NCBI GenBank assembly: GCA_013334655.1
Contig: JAAXXD010000019.1
Location: 1-34,916 of the forward strand
Origin: Chlorobaculum sp.
Lineage (GTDB): Bacteria > Bacteroidota > Chlorobiia > Chlorobiales > Chlorobiaceae
Length of the DNA stretch: 34,916 bases
Direction: 5' to 3'
A program made the translations under genes and the position numbers. The notes under the pieces are model-generated. The model worked only from the letters and a program-made list of their open reading frames with translations. It was not told the DNA's origin and made no database searches. Every line of letters begins with the position of its first letter. Position 1 is the first letter of the stretch. Shown in pieces: positions 1 to 7,870 of this stretch.

Positions 1-756
1 GGCGCTGTTGCCGGGCCGGGAATCGCGTTTCTCGGCTTGCAGATGTTTCACAGCGGCTACCGTCCGCTTTTCTGGCTCTCGATGCTGCCGGGGCTGCTCG
101 CCGTACTGATCATCGCGCTGTTCATAACCGAGCGCAAAAAAGCCGCGCCATCCGGCCCGTCGCAGAGCCTGAAGCTCTCCCTCTCCGGCTTCAGTGGCCG
201 GGCGCGATTCTTTTTTCTGATCGTCGCGCTCTTCGCGCTTGGCAATTCAAGCGATGCATTCCTGATCCTCAGAGCCGGGCAACTCGGCGTTCCGGCAGCG
301 ATGATTCCGGTGGTCTATCTCCTCTTCAATCTCATCTATTCCCTGACCGCAATTCCCGCCGGGATCGCTGCCGACAGATATGGCAAGAAGCGCCTGATTC
401 TGAGCGGTTTTCTGCTGTTCGGAGTGCTTTACGCCGGATTCGCTCTTGCGACGACTCCACATGCCGCCTGGCTGCTGTTCAGCCTGTACGGCGTGTTCAT
501 GGGTCTGACCGAGGGGATTCAGAAAGCGTTTCTCGCAACGCTCGTGCCCGATTCTCTCAAAGGCACGGCCTACGGAATTTATGCTGGAGCGATCGGCATT
601 GCAGCGCTGCCATCGAGCATCATCGCCGGATTGCTGTGGGACAAGGTCTCTCCGGCGGCGACCTTTTGGTTCGGCGCGATTATGGCGGCTTTTTCCGCGC
701 TTCTTTTTCTGATGCTCATCGCCGGAATGCGTGACAGATCATCAGTCACCGGCTAA
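1..756 (+). CDS. MFS transporter, C-terminal part (5' end outside window)
   Basis: The reading frame is open from base 1, so the true start lies upstream; the first visible Met (base 37) is internal. About 250 residues remain, rich in hydrophobic helices, consistent with the last seven or so of 12 transmembrane segments of a major facilitator superfamily carrier in the inner membrane. The loop sequence GIAADRYGKKRLILSG matches the conserved MFS cytoplasmic loop motif (D-R-x-G-[KR]-[KR]) that recurs between TM8 and TM9. A charged stretch around ERKKAA followed by a Ser-rich linker probably represents the central cytoplasmic loop between the two six-helix halves. The substrate cannot be told from this part. 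It ends in TAA and is followed by a long non-coding stretch with hairpins, so it is probably the last gene of its transcription unit. The family call is firm; the specificity is unknown. Confidence 0.85.
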   Translation, partial: GAVAGPGIAFLGLQMFHSGYRPLFWLSMLPGLLAVLIIALFITERKKAAPSGPSQSLKLSLSGFSGRARFFFLIVALFALGNSSDAFLILRAGQLGVPAAMIPVVYLLFNLIYSLTAIPAGIAADRYGKKRLILSGFLLFGVLYAGFALATTPHAAWLLFSLYGVFMGLTEGIQKAFLATLVPDSLKGTAYGIYAGAIGIAALPSSIIAGLLWDKVSPAATFWFGAIMAAFSALLFLMLIAGMRDRSSVTG

Positions 757-969
757 GCGACTGCCGAACAGACTTCGATATTGCGTGAACAACAGAAAAC
801 AGGGAATGAGAAAACGTTTGTCTTCCCCAGTCGAAAAGAATCAGCAGACCAGTGCTTTTTCTCTCCTTCTTTCCATGAACATGGATGATTTTTCTGATAA
901 ATCACTTTATCTGTGACGGCAAACAGCAAAAGATTTGACTGAAGTCCAGATGTTTTTCGGATCGACTCA

Positions 970-989
970 CCCCGGCTTGAAAGCCGGGG
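970..989. repeat. Short GC-rich palindrome
   Basis: Arms CCCCGGCTT and AAGCCGGGG are perfect inverse complements separated by only two bases (GA), giving a stem of about 8 bp with a small loop. There is no poly-T tail on either strand, so a simple intrinsic terminator is unlikely. The form resembles REP-type palindromes. Whether it recurs in the genome cannot be judged from this window. Confidence 0.55.
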
Positions 990-1068
990 CAATATGAAGA
1001 TGCAAGATGAGATGAATGTCCGTCGGGATAAATCCCTCCTGAATATGACAGAGTCCATCGCTCGCTTC

Positions 1069-1106
1069 ATCAACCCCGTCCCGAAAGCTTTCGGGACGGG
1101 GTTGAT
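1069..1106. repeat. Perfect 38-bp palindrome
   Basis: Bases 1069-1106 read the same on both strands, centred on AAGCTT between 1087 and 1088. Each 19-base half contains CCCCGTCCCGAAAG or its complement. It could form a long stem or cruciform between the convergent MFS and glutaredoxin-like genes. It may serve as a bidirectional terminator or be a REP-like repeat. The lack of flanking T-runs argues against a standard terminator. Confidence 0.7.
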
Positions 1107-1122
1107 AAAGAAAGAATAAATC

Positions 1123-1136
1123 TGGGCTTTAGCCCA
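1123..1136. repeat. Third small hairpin of the cluster
   Basis: TGGGCT and AGCCCA flank two bases, giving a stem of about 5 bp with a TTTA-like loop. It is flanked by A-rich sequence on the left and by AATTTCTTTTT on the right, so of the three hairpins it is the one that could most plausibly act as a weak plus-strand terminator for the MFS gene. The stem is short, hence low confidence in that role. Confidence 0.4.
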
Positions 1137-1243
1137 ATTTCTTTTTCAGAGTTGGCTGCGTTCTTCCTCGAACAAATATACACACGGTTCATTGTCCGTG
1201 TGCAGTATGGCACCGGATACGGGCGGCTCGCATGTATGGTGAT

Positions 1244-1486
1244 TTACCGCCCCTTGAGCAGGGCGACGAGGCGATCCTTGTCAACGCGGTGCTTGAAGGC
1301 CATTTTGCCGTCGATCAGGATGACGGGGATGCTCAGGCCGTAGCGCTCCAGGAGGTCGGCGTCACCGGAAATATCCTTTTTCTCGATGTCGAAGGGAATG
1401 CGTTTGCGCACCGCTTCGAGCACTTCGAGCGCGTCGTCGCAGAGGCAGCACTCCGGCTTGCCGTAGATAACGAGTTGTGGCTTCAT
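1244..1486 (-). CDS. Glutaredoxin/thioredoxin-like small redox protein
   Basis: This 80-residue protein has a complete thioredoxin-fold minimal core. An N-terminal beta strand (QLVIYGK) leads into a redox motif, C13-C14-L15-C16, and a cis-proline segment (SIPVILIDG) follows at about residues 52-60. The size and layout fit the glutaredoxin-like DUF836 group of short thiol-disulfide proteins, probably cytoplasmic as no signal peptide is present. Its ATG overlaps the hisS stop codon in an ATGA arrangement (1483-1486), so it is almost certainly translationally coupled to hisS and last in the minus-strand operon. The extra cysteine inside the C-x-x-C motif is notable. The substrate is unknown. Confidence 0.8.
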   Translation of the reverse strand: MKPQLVIYGKPECCLCDDALEVLEAVRKRIPFDIEKKDISGDADLLERYGLSIPVILIDGKMAFKHRVDKDRLVALLKGR

Positions 1487-2775
1487 GGCTTCAGCGCCTC
1501 CCGCGCCGCCGGTTCGCGCAGCACTTCGATGATGGCGTCGAGGTCGAGCGCGGTCTGCTCGGAGGTGACGAGATTTTTGAGCGCGTAGATGCCCGATTCG
1601 AACTCCGACTGGCCGACAAAGAGCGCGTAGGCCGATCCAGTGCGGTTGGCTTCGCGCATCTGCGCCTTCATGCTCCGCCCGGCGAGGTCGATTTCCGTGC
1701 GGATGCCCGCCTTGCGCAGCCGGAAAGCGACCTGCATGGCGTGGCTGGCAAGCTCCTGCTGCTGGACAATGACGCAGACAAGCGGCCCGTGCGGGTTGAG
1801 CGTTGCGAACAGCCCCTGCTTCTCCATGACGATCATCAGCCGCTCCATGCCAACGGCGAATCCCACGGCAGGCAGATCGTTCGATGACCCGAGTTCACGC
1901 GCCAGGCCGTCGTAGCGACCGCCGCCGCCGATGGCGTCCTGAGCGCCAAGCTCGGAGCTGGTCACTTCAAAAGCGGTGTGGCAGTAGTAGTCGAGGCCGC
2001 GCACCAGCAGTTGATCGACGTCATAAGCGATCTGGCGGTCGTCGAGGTAGGCAAGCACCGCCTCGAACTCGGCCACGGACTCCGGCTTGAGCGAGGCGTA
2101 GAGGCGCGGCGCTTCGGCGATCATCTCCTTGAGCGCGGGATTTTTCGAGTCGAGAATGCGCAGCGGATTCTTTTCGAGCCGCTCTCTGGACGGCTCGTCG
2201 AGGTCGGCTTCGTAAGGCTGGAAGTAGGCCCGAAGCGCCTCGCGGTAGCGGGCGCGGTCGTCGAGGTCGCCGAGCGAGTTGATGCGCAGCCTGAGACCGT
2301 GCAGGCCGAGCGTTTCGAACACCTGCATCATGAAGGTCAGCGCCTCGGCCACCGCCGCGGGCGACGAAACGCCAAGCAGCTCCGCGCCGAACTGCGTGAA
2401 CTGGCGCTGGCGGCCAGCCTGCGGGCGCTCCTTGCGGAACAGGTCGCTGATGTACCAGAGCTTGTGTACCGGAGCCTGCGAGAGCAAGTTCTTCTGCAAA
2501 CAGGCGCGCATCACGCCAGCGGTCATCTCGGGCCGAAGCGTCAGCGAGCGTCCGTTGGGGTCGGGCAGAAAGGTGAACATCTCCTTGCCAACAATGTCGG
2601 TGGTCGCGCCGATGCCGCGCTGGAACAGCTCGGTGTACTCGAAGGCGGGCGTGCGAATTTCGCTGAATCCGTAAAGCGCCGCTACCGAGTGGACGACCCC
2701 CTCGACATAGTGCCATCTCGAAATCTCGTCCGGGAAAATATCCCGCGTCCCTTTCACTGCCTGCAACTGCGCCAT
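1483..2775 (-). CDS. hisS: Histidine--tRNA ligase
   Basis: HisRS charges tRNA-His with histidine in the cytoplasm, using ATP. The protein has 430 residues from the ATG at 2775, the usual family length. Class II motif 2 is visible as [14 protein letters not shown] (113-126). The histidine-specific signatures are [13 protein letters not shown] (258-270) and GGGGRYDG (283-290). A C-terminal anticodon-binding domain follows, with [12 protein letters not shown]-type strands. An upstream in-frame TTG at 2796 directly follows the stop of the PTS-like gene, but the ATG at 2775 gives the canonical N-terminus [14 protein letters not shown] and has GAGAG about 11 bases upstream, so I prefer it. Its end overlaps the redox gene by four bases. 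Confidence 0.96.
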   Translation of the reverse strand: MAQLQAVKGTRDIFPDEISRWHYVEGVVHSVAALYGFSEIRTPAFEYTELFQRGIGATTDIVGKEMFTFLPDPNGRSLTLRPEMTAGVMRACLQKNLLSQAPVHKLWYISDLFRKERPQAGRQRQFTQFGAELLGVSSPAAVAEALTFMMQVFETLGLHGLRLRINSLGDLDDRARYREALRAYFQPYEADLDEPSRERLEKNPLRILDSKNPALKEMIAEAPRLYASLKPESVAEFEAVLAYLDDRQIAYDVDQLLVRGLDYYCHTAFEVTSSELGAQDAIGGGGRYDGLARELGSSNDLPAVGFAVGMERLMIVMEKQGLFATLNPHGPLVCVIVQQQELASHAMQVAFRLRKAGIRTEIDLAGRSMKAQMREANRTGSAYALFVGQSEFESGIYALKNLVTSEQTALDLDAIIEVLREPAAREALKP

Positions 2776-2796
2776 AACTCTATTTTCTCTCGACAA

Positions 2797-3267
2797 TTAA
2801 ATCTGGGGTAAATCCTTCTCCTCTTCACGGAACAACGCCAGCACCTCAGCGGGCGTCGCGGCTTCGATGAGCTTCTGGCGAACATCGTCCTTTCCGGCGA
2901 TTCTCGTGATACGTCCGAGCAGCTTGAGATGCTCGGCGAGCATCGTCTCCGGTGTGGCGAGCAGGAAGACGATCTTGACCGGCTGATTGTCGATGGAGTC
3001 GAAATCGACCTCGCTGGAGAGCGTCACGAACGCCAGCACCGGTGCCAGCACCGCTGTGGTCTTGGCGTGCGGCAGGCCGATATTCTTTCCGATGCCCGTG
3101 GACATCTCCTGCTCGCGCTTCCGCACATCCTCGGCGAGCAGCTTGATGTCCCTGACCTTTTCATGACCGGCCACCATCGCGACCAGCCTGTCGATCACTG
3201 CATCCTTTGAACCCGAATCGAGATTCAGGTAGATGTGCTTTTCCGAGAGAAGGGCTTCGATTTTCAT
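2797..3267 (-). CDS. Stand-alone PTS EIIA (PtsN/fructose-type) domain protein
   Basis: The 156-residue protein is a complete PTS_EIIA type-2 domain. The phosphorylatable histidine lies in IGLPHAKT (His67), preceded by the typical STGIGKNIGLPH stretch. The following AFVTLSSEVDFDSIDNQPVKIVFLLATPE segment is the family core, read here as two adjacent pieces. No EIIB or EIIC gene is nearby, so a regulatory role like that of PtsN (EIIA-Ntr) is more likely than sugar transport; this is inference from context. I chose the ATG at 3267, which gives MKIEALL; ATGs at 3282 and 3300 are possible but add residues not expected in the family. It lies upstream of hisS in the same operon, with its TAA touching the possible TTG of hisS. 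Confidence 0.85.
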   Translation of the reverse strand: MKIEALLSEKHIYLNLDSGSKDAVIDRLVAMVAGHEKVRDIKLLAEDVRKREQEMSTGIGKNIGLPHAKTTAVLAPVLAFVTLSSEVDFDSIDNQPVKIVFLLATPETMLAEHLKLLGRITRIAGKDDVRQKLIEAATPAEVLALFREEEKDLPQI

Positions 3268-3400
3268 GGTCGATAACAGCATTGCAGAGTGTAAACGCAA
3301 GATCGCAAACCCACGCGCACCGGGGAACCATGCCGGTCAGTCCGGCCTCGATGGCGAAACCTGCGACGAGGCGCAGAGCCGGAGTTCACGATTCCATCAA

Positions 3401-3416
3401 CAGAGGAGCACCTCTG
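3401..3416. repeat. 6-bp hairpin next to two A/T runs
   Basis: CAGAGG and CCTCTG flank AGCA. On the plus strand the stem is followed by a run of A. On the minus strand (the direction of cdsA and the EIIA gene) T-runs precede it, so the orientation is wrong for a cdsA terminator. A second small stem, CCGGT/ACCGG near 3458-3471, lies just beyond the cdsA stop and is followed on the minus strand by a T8 run about 15 bases later. Some termination or attenuation between cdsA and the EIIA gene is possible but unproven. Confidence 0.3.
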
Positions 3417-3478
3417 AAAAAAAAGAACGGGAATATAAAAAAAACATCGTTTCCGTCCCGGTTTCAACCGGCGAAAGA

Positions 3479-4294
3479 TCACCAGTGATGCGAAAGAAAA
3501 TAGAGCAGCGGAGAGACGAACATCACCGTGTCGAAGCGGTCGAGCACGCCGCCGTGCCCCGGAATGACGCCGGAGGAGTCCTTCACCCCTGCATCGCGCT
3601 TGAACATCGACTCCAGCAGATCGCCCGCGGGCGCGACCGCGCCGATGAGCAATCCGGCAACCATCGCCCGTCCGTCGGGGCAACCGCCGATATAGGTCGA
3701 GCAGAGCCAGGCGGCCAGAGCGCTTCCGGCAATGCCGACGAGGTAGCCCTCCCAGGTTTTTTTCGGGCTGATGCGGGGAAAGAGCTTCTTTTTGATGAAC
3801 TTGCCGCCAAAGCCGCGTCCGCCGAAATAGGCGAAAATATCCGCCGCCCAGACGCACAGAAACAAGAGCAGCACCAGCGCTTCGCCGGAGCCCGCGCCTT
3901 TGGCCTCGGAAAGCCGGAGCCTGAGCAGCGAACCGAAGCTCAGGTTCACGTAGAGCAGGCCGACCAGGGTCGCGCCCAGGTTCATGAACTGCGAACCCTG
4001 ATTCCGCCACAGCTCAAGCACATAAAGAAGCATGACCACGGCGAGAATCGCTTCCCAGTACTCGATAAACCCGAAATAGAAATCGAGCTGAATGAAAGCG
4101 GTCAGCGGCAAAAGCATGGCGATCGACGGTGGATGCGCACGCTGCGTGGCAAGCCGCCAGAACTCCCAGGTCGCCATGAGCGCGAGCACGAGCACCAACC
4201 CGAGGAAGTACGGGCCACCTTTTATATTGAGCCAGAGAAAGAGCGGAATGCCCACGACGGCCACCGCCACTCTCTGCATGAGATTGCTTTGCAT
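3479..4294 (-). CDS. cdsA: Phosphatidate cytidylyltransferase (CDP-diacylglycerol synthase)
   Basis: CdsA makes CDP-diacylglycerol from CTP and phosphatidic acid in the inner membrane, the branch point for phospholipid synthesis. From the ATG at 4294 it has 271 residues, with many hydrophobic helices beginning at VAVAVVGIPLFLWL. Near the C-terminus is the CDS family signature S-x-[LIVMF]-K-R-x4-K-D, seen as SMFKRDAGVKDSSGVIPGHG, followed by GVLDRFDT. An earlier ATG at 4342 would overlap the upstream protease gene by 35 bases and adds a proline-rich stretch, so I prefer 4294; 4279 is a further possibility. It lies just downstream of the CPBP protease gene on the same strand and is likely co-transcribed with it. 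Confidence 0.93.
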   Translation of the reverse strand: MQSNLMQRVAVAVVGIPLFLWLNIKGGPYFLGLVLVLALMATWEFWRLATQRAHPPSIAMLLPLTAFIQLDFYFGFIEYWEAILAVVMLLYVLELWRNQGSQFMNLGATLVGLLYVNLSFGSLLRLRLSEAKGAGSGEALVLLLFLCVWAADIFAYFGGRGFGGKFIKKKLFPRISPKKTWEGYLVGIAGSALAAWLCSTYIGGCPDGRAMVAGLLIGAVAPAGDLLESMFKRDAGVKDSSGVIPGHGGVLDRFDTVMFVSPLLYFLSHHW

Positions 4295-4307
4295 CGGAAC
4301 AGAAATT

Positions 4308-5261
4308 TCAACGATGCCCGGCGGGCATCGGGTTATCGGCATCCAGCAATGTCGGCCTCACCGGAAAAGAGCGGATCAGCTGAAAAAAGAGAAACAACGA
4401 AACCACCACCAGAACCCACCACTGCCAGGAGTCGAGCATTCCTGACGACGCTTCGCCAGCGCTGCCGGAATCCAGCCCGCTCTTCAGCAAGATGAAGGCT
4501 GCCAGGTTGTTTGTGCCGTGAGCGACGGCGGAAACCAGAAGGTTATCGGATTTCCAGTAAATATAGCCAATATACCACCCGAGCAAAGCGAGCGGCACCA
4601 AATTGAACCACTCAAGGTGAAACATGGCGAACACCGCGCCGGTAATAAACACCCCTTTCCCGGGAGAAAGGCTCAATGCGAGGCTTTTCTGTATGTAACC
4701 GCGAAAAAACAGCTCTTCGCAAAGCGCCGGAGTCAGCACGATCACCAGAAATGACAAAAGGATGCTGTCGAACGACGAGCCGCCAGCAAGCTTTCTGATA
4801 AACAGGTCGAGCGTGGCTTGCTGCTGCATAAGCGATTTTCCGAAAGCGCCCAGATGAGGCAGCAGAAGCATTTGCAATTCGACGATGGTGTACAGCGCGG
4901 GTTGCAGCAACAGCATTCCGGCCCCGGCCATCAGCGCCGTCCGAGCGCCGCTGCGTTTCCCCATGCCGAGCCAGCCAAGCGTCGCCTTGCCGAACACCCC
5001 TTCGCCGGTAAAGCTGCTGACAATCCAGAACACCGGCAGTGCAAGCACCAGAATCTGCCCGACAGCCTGGGCCGCCAGCATCTTCGACACTACCGGGCCG
5101 GTGAAACTCTGGAAACTGTCATCCAGAGAAATGCCACCCGTGACGAGAATGGTCAAAAACGCGCCGACAAGCGGATATGCGGCCAGAACCGAGAGCAACA
5201 CCAGAATCGTGCCGAAAAGAGAAGGTCGTCCCGGATATTCCTTATTGCGAGTGATATTCAT
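4308..5261 (-). CDS. CPBP-family intramembrane glutamic protease
   Basis: This 317-residue protein has several membrane helices and all the catalytic motifs of the CPBP (CAAX protease/bacteriocin-processing, Rce1-like) family. Motif 1 is EELFFRG (E182, E183, R187), motif 2 is FAMFH (211-215, H215), and motif 3 is HGTNN (H248, N251/N252). It is therefore likely an active inner-membrane glutamic protease rather than a degenerate relative. The natural substrate is unknown. It heads the minus-strand run protease-cdsA-EIIA-hisS-redox protein and is divergent from the polysaccharide locus. The ATG at 5261 is the only sensible start; no strong ribosome-binding site precedes it. Confidence 0.88.
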   Translation of the reverse strand: MNITRNKEYPGRPSLFGTILVLLSVLAAYPLVGAFLTILVTGGISLDDSFQSFTGPVVSKMLAAQAVGQILVLALPVFWIVSSFTGEGVFGKATLGWLGMGKRSGARTALMAGAGMLLLQPALYTIVELQMLLLPHLGAFGKSLMQQQATLDLFIRKLAGGSSFDSILLSFLVIVLTPALCEELFFRGYIQKSLALSLSPGKGVFITGAVFAMFHLEWFNLVPLALLGWYIGYIYWKSDNLLVSAVAHGTNNLAAFILLKSGLDSGSAGEASSGMLDSWQWWVLVVVSLFLFFQLIRSFPVRPTLLDADNPMPAGHR

Positions 5262-5499
5262 GAAAAAAGATGCACTTACTGATTGATTGCTCTGCGAGCA
5301 AAACGGGAAGATACCCTATTTCCGGAATTGAGGACAATAAACAAACATGACCTGCGATTTCATCCTGAATTGAACGCATTTTACCGAAAAGCTCATTATC
5401 TTCAGGATCACAAACACTTTCCCTGCGTATGTCTACAGACCAACTGCCGCCTGTTCCCGATAACCGCCCGCTCGACGGGCCTCAATCATAATATTCTGC

Positions 5500-6552
5500 A
5501 TGAAAATTCTCGTTACCGGCGCTGCCGGATTCATCGGTTTCCATCTTTGCGAACGCCTCGCTTCAAGAGGTGACGAAGTGGTCGGCATCGACAACATCAA
5601 TGATTACTACGACCAGCGCGTCAAATACGGACGACTCGCATACTCGGGCATCGATGAATCCGCCATCGAATACGGCAAGCCTGTTCAGTCGTCGAAACAT
5701 CCCGGCTACCGCTTCGTCAAGCTCAATCTTGAAGACAAGGAGGGAATCGACAAGCTGTTCAGGACGGAAAAATTCGATGCGCTCTGCAATCTTGCCGCCC
5801 AGGCTGGCGTGCGGTACTCGCTCACCAATCCAGGCGCTTACGTCAGTTCGAATATCGTCGGCTTTGCCAATCTGCTGGAGGCGGCCCGCCACAACAACCT
5901 CGCCAATTTCTGCTATGCTTCAAGTTCGTCGGTCTATGGCCTGAACGAAAGTCAGCCCTTCTCGGTGCATGATAACGTCGATCACCCGCTCAGCCTCTAC
6001 GCGGCGAGCAAGAAATCGAACGAGCTGATGGCGCACACCTACAGCCACCTGTTCCGCATTCCGACCACCGGCTTGCGCTTCTTCACCGTCTACGGCCCCT
6101 GGGGCAGGCCCGATATGGCGCTCTTTCTCTTCACCAAGGCCGCGCTCGAAGGTCGCCCGATTGACGTATTCAACTACGGCAACATGCAGCGTGATTTCAC
6201 CTACATCGACGACATCGTCGAGGGTGTCGTGCGCGTGCTCGACCATCCGGCGCAGCCGAATCCCGACTGGAGCGGCGCTGATCCCGATCCCGGAACCTCA
6301 TCCGCACCGTACCGGGTCTACAACATCGGTAACAATCAGCCGGTCAGCCTGATGGATTACATCGGAGCTGTCGAAAAGGCGCTCGGCAAAACCATCGAAA
6401 AAAACCTGCTTCCCATGCAACCGGGCGACGTGCCTTCGACCTACGCCGACGTGAGCGACCTGGTGAACGATCTCGGCTACAAACCTGAAACGACGGTGCA
6501 GGAGGGGGTGGATCGCTTCATCACCTGGTACCGTGAATTTTTCAACGTCTGA
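5500..6552 (+). CDS. NAD-dependent epimerase, UDP-glucuronate 4-epimerase-like
   Basis: This 350-residue enzyme is an extended short-chain dehydrogenase. The NAD-binding GAAGFIG motif is at residues 7-13, SSSSVYG is at 141-147, and the catalytic YAASK is at 167-171. The segments IDNINDYYD and [15 protein letters not shown] are typical of the CapI/LpsL type, which interconverts UDP-glucuronate and UDP-galacturonate in the cytoplasm. It is the first gene of the plus-strand polysaccharide cluster, 16 bases upstream of a UDP-sugar dehydrogenase that could supply its uronic acid substrate. A small hairpin (GCCCG/CGGGC, 5466-5480) sits in the leader. Exact sugar specificity (GlcA/GalA versus N-acetylated forms) is inferred from sequence type only. 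Confidence 0.87.
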   Translation: MKILVTGAAGFIGFHLCERLASRGDEVVGIDNINDYYDQRVKYGRLAYSGIDESAIEYGKPVQSSKHPGYRFVKLNLEDKEGIDKLFRTEKFDALCNLAAQAGVRYSLTNPGAYVSSNIVGFANLLEAARHNNLANFCYASSSSVYGLNESQPFSVHDNVDHPLSLYAASKKSNELMAHTYSHLFRIPTTGLRFFTVYGPWGRPDMALFLFTKAALEGRPIDVFNYGNMQRDFTYIDDIVEGVVRVLDHPAQPNPDWSGADPDPGTSSAPYRVYNIGNNQPVSLMDYIGAVEKALGKTIEKNLLPMQPGDVPSTYADVSDLVNDLGYKPETTVQEGVDRFITWYREFFNV

Positions 6553-6568
6553 ACCAGCGCCATTTCTA

Positions 6569-7867
6569 ATGAAGAATACAAAAATAGCTGTAATCGGCCT
6601 GGGTTACGTCGGCCTGCCTCTCGCCGTGGAGTTCGCGAAGAAATTCCCGGTGACCGGTTTTGACATCAAACCGGGTCGGATCGAAGAGCTGAAAAAAGGG
6701 TGCGACTCAACCCTCGAAGTCAGTGAGGAGGGGCTCACCTCGGTGCTCGCGGCAAACAACCCGCTGAACGCGGCGGATGACAAAGGGCTCTTCGTCACCT
6801 CCGCAATCGCAGAGATCGCCGGAGCGAACATCTACATCATCACCGTGCCGACGCCGACCGACCGGCACAACCGTCCGGTGCTGACCCCGCTGGTCAGGGC
6901 GAGCGAAACCGTCGGACGGGTGCTGAAAAAGGGGGACATCGTCATCTACGAATCGACCGTCTACCCCGGCGCGACCGAGGAAGATTGCGTGCCGGTGCTC
7001 GAAGAGGTCTCCGGCCTGGTTTTCAACGAGGACTTTTTCGCGGGCTACTCTCCCGAGCGGATCAACCCCGGCGACAAGGAGCATACGGTCACAAAAATCA
7101 AAAAAGTGACCTCCGGCTCGACCCCCGAGGCCGCCCGAAAGGTTGACGATCTCTACCGTTCGATCATCACGGCGGGCACGCACCTGGCCTCGTCGATCAG
7201 AGTAGCCGAGGCAGCCAAGGTGATCGAGAACTCGCAGCGCGACATCAACATCGCCTTCGTCAACGAACTGGCGATGATCTTCAATCGCATGGGCATCGAC
7301 ACCCTCGATGTACTCGAAGCGGCGGGCAGCAAATGGAACTTTCTTCCTTTCCGCCCCGGCCTGGTGGGCGGCCACTGCATCGGCGTCGATCCCTACTACC
7401 TTGCGCAGAAGGCGCAGGAGTATGGCTATCACCCGGAGATCATCCTCGCGGGCCGACGCCTGAACGACAACATGGGCAAATATGTCGCTTCGGAGGTGGT
7501 CAAGCTGATGATTTCGAAAGAGATCAGAATCAAAGGCTCGAAGGTGCTCATGCTTGGCATCACCTTCAAGGAGAACTGCCCCGACATCCGCAACACCCGC
7601 GCCGTCGATATTGTCGCCGAACTGCGCCAGTACGGCGTCGAGGTGCACATCCACGATCCCTGGGCCAACCCGGAGGAGGTGCGGCACGAGTACGGCCTGG
7701 AGTGCATCGACAAACCGTGCGGTGACAAATACGACGCCGTTATCCTCGCCGTCGCCCACAAAGCGTTCGCCGATATGAATATCCGCTCTCTTTGCTCATG
7801 CTCCAACGCCGTGATCTATGACGTGAAGGGGGTGCTGCCAATCGGGGATATTGACGGCAGATTGTAA
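6569..7867 (+). CDS. Nucleotide-sugar 6-dehydrogenase (WbpO/TviB type)
   Basis: The enzyme oxidises C6 of a UDP-hexose or UDP-N-acetylhexosamine to the uronic acid in two NAD-dependent steps. From the ATG at 6569 it has 432 residues. The NAD site [11 protein letters not shown] is at 9-19, and the [15 protein letters not shown] segment of the WbpO/TviB branch is at about 94-108. The conserved [20 protein letters not shown] stretch starts at 215, and the catalytic cysteine lies in [11 protein letters not shown] (C270). The frame can be extended upstream to 6533, but that overlaps the epimerase and adds an unrelated 12 residues. It is co-directional with the epimerase and 3 bases from the next glycosyltransferase. 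The WbpO/TviB features favour a UDP-GlcNAc or UDP-GalNAc substrate, but plain UDP-Glc cannot be excluded. Confidence 0.9.
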   Translation: MKNTKIAVIGLGYVGLPLAVEFAKKFPVTGFDIKPGRIEELKKGCDSTLEVSEEGLTSVLAANNPLNAADDKGLFVTSAIAEIAGANIYIITVPTPTDRHNRPVLTPLVRASETVGRVLKKGDIVIYESTVYPGATEEDCVPVLEEVSGLVFNEDFFAGYSPERINPGDKEHTVTKIKKVTSGSTPEAARKVDDLYRSIITAGTHLASSIRVAEAAKVIENSQRDINIAFVNELAMIFNRMGIDTLDVLEAAGSKWNFLPFRPGLVGGHCIGVDPYYLAQKAQEYGYHPEIILAGRRLNDNMGKYVASEVVKLMISKEIRIKGSKVLMLGITFKENCPDIRNTRAVDIVAELRQYGVEVHIHDPWANPEEVRHEYGLECIDKPCGDKYDAVILAVAHKAFADMNIRSLCSCSNAVIYDVKGVLPIGDIDGRL

Positions 7868-7870
7868 CGG

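Larger units (their letters stand above)
757..1243. other. Non-coding stretch with three hairpin repeats
   Basis: No credible gene is seen here. The stretch separates the end of the plus-strand MFS gene from the end of the minus-strand glutaredoxin-like gene, so it is a convergent intergenic region. It holds three separate inverted repeats (970-989, 1069-1106, 1123-1136) and a weaker one at 1181-1202 (7-bp arms, 8-base loop). The first three could act as terminators for one or both genes, but none is followed by a clean run of T on either strand. They look more like members of dispersed palindromic repeat families. Confidence 0.6.

Noticed and set aside
753-1073. Minus-strand open frame of 106 codons in the gap after the MFS gene
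   Set aside because: It runs through the hairpin repeats, has no family features or ribosome-binding site, and its composition is that of non-coding DNA.
3233-4495. Plus-strand open frame of 420 codons opposite cdsA
   Set aside because: It is the antisense of clearly recognised cdsA and EIIA genes; the product is rich in Arg, Glu, His and Gln as expected of a GC-rich shadow frame.
5283-5573. Plus-strand open frame of 96 codons upstream of the epimerase
   Set aside because: It overlaps the start of the epimerase gene, has a basic, low-complexity product and no start signal; the gap is better read as a divergent promoter region.
6533-6568. Upstream extension of the UDP-sugar dehydrogenase
   Set aside because: It overlaps the epimerase end and adds 12 residues before the canonical [11 protein letters not shown] start.
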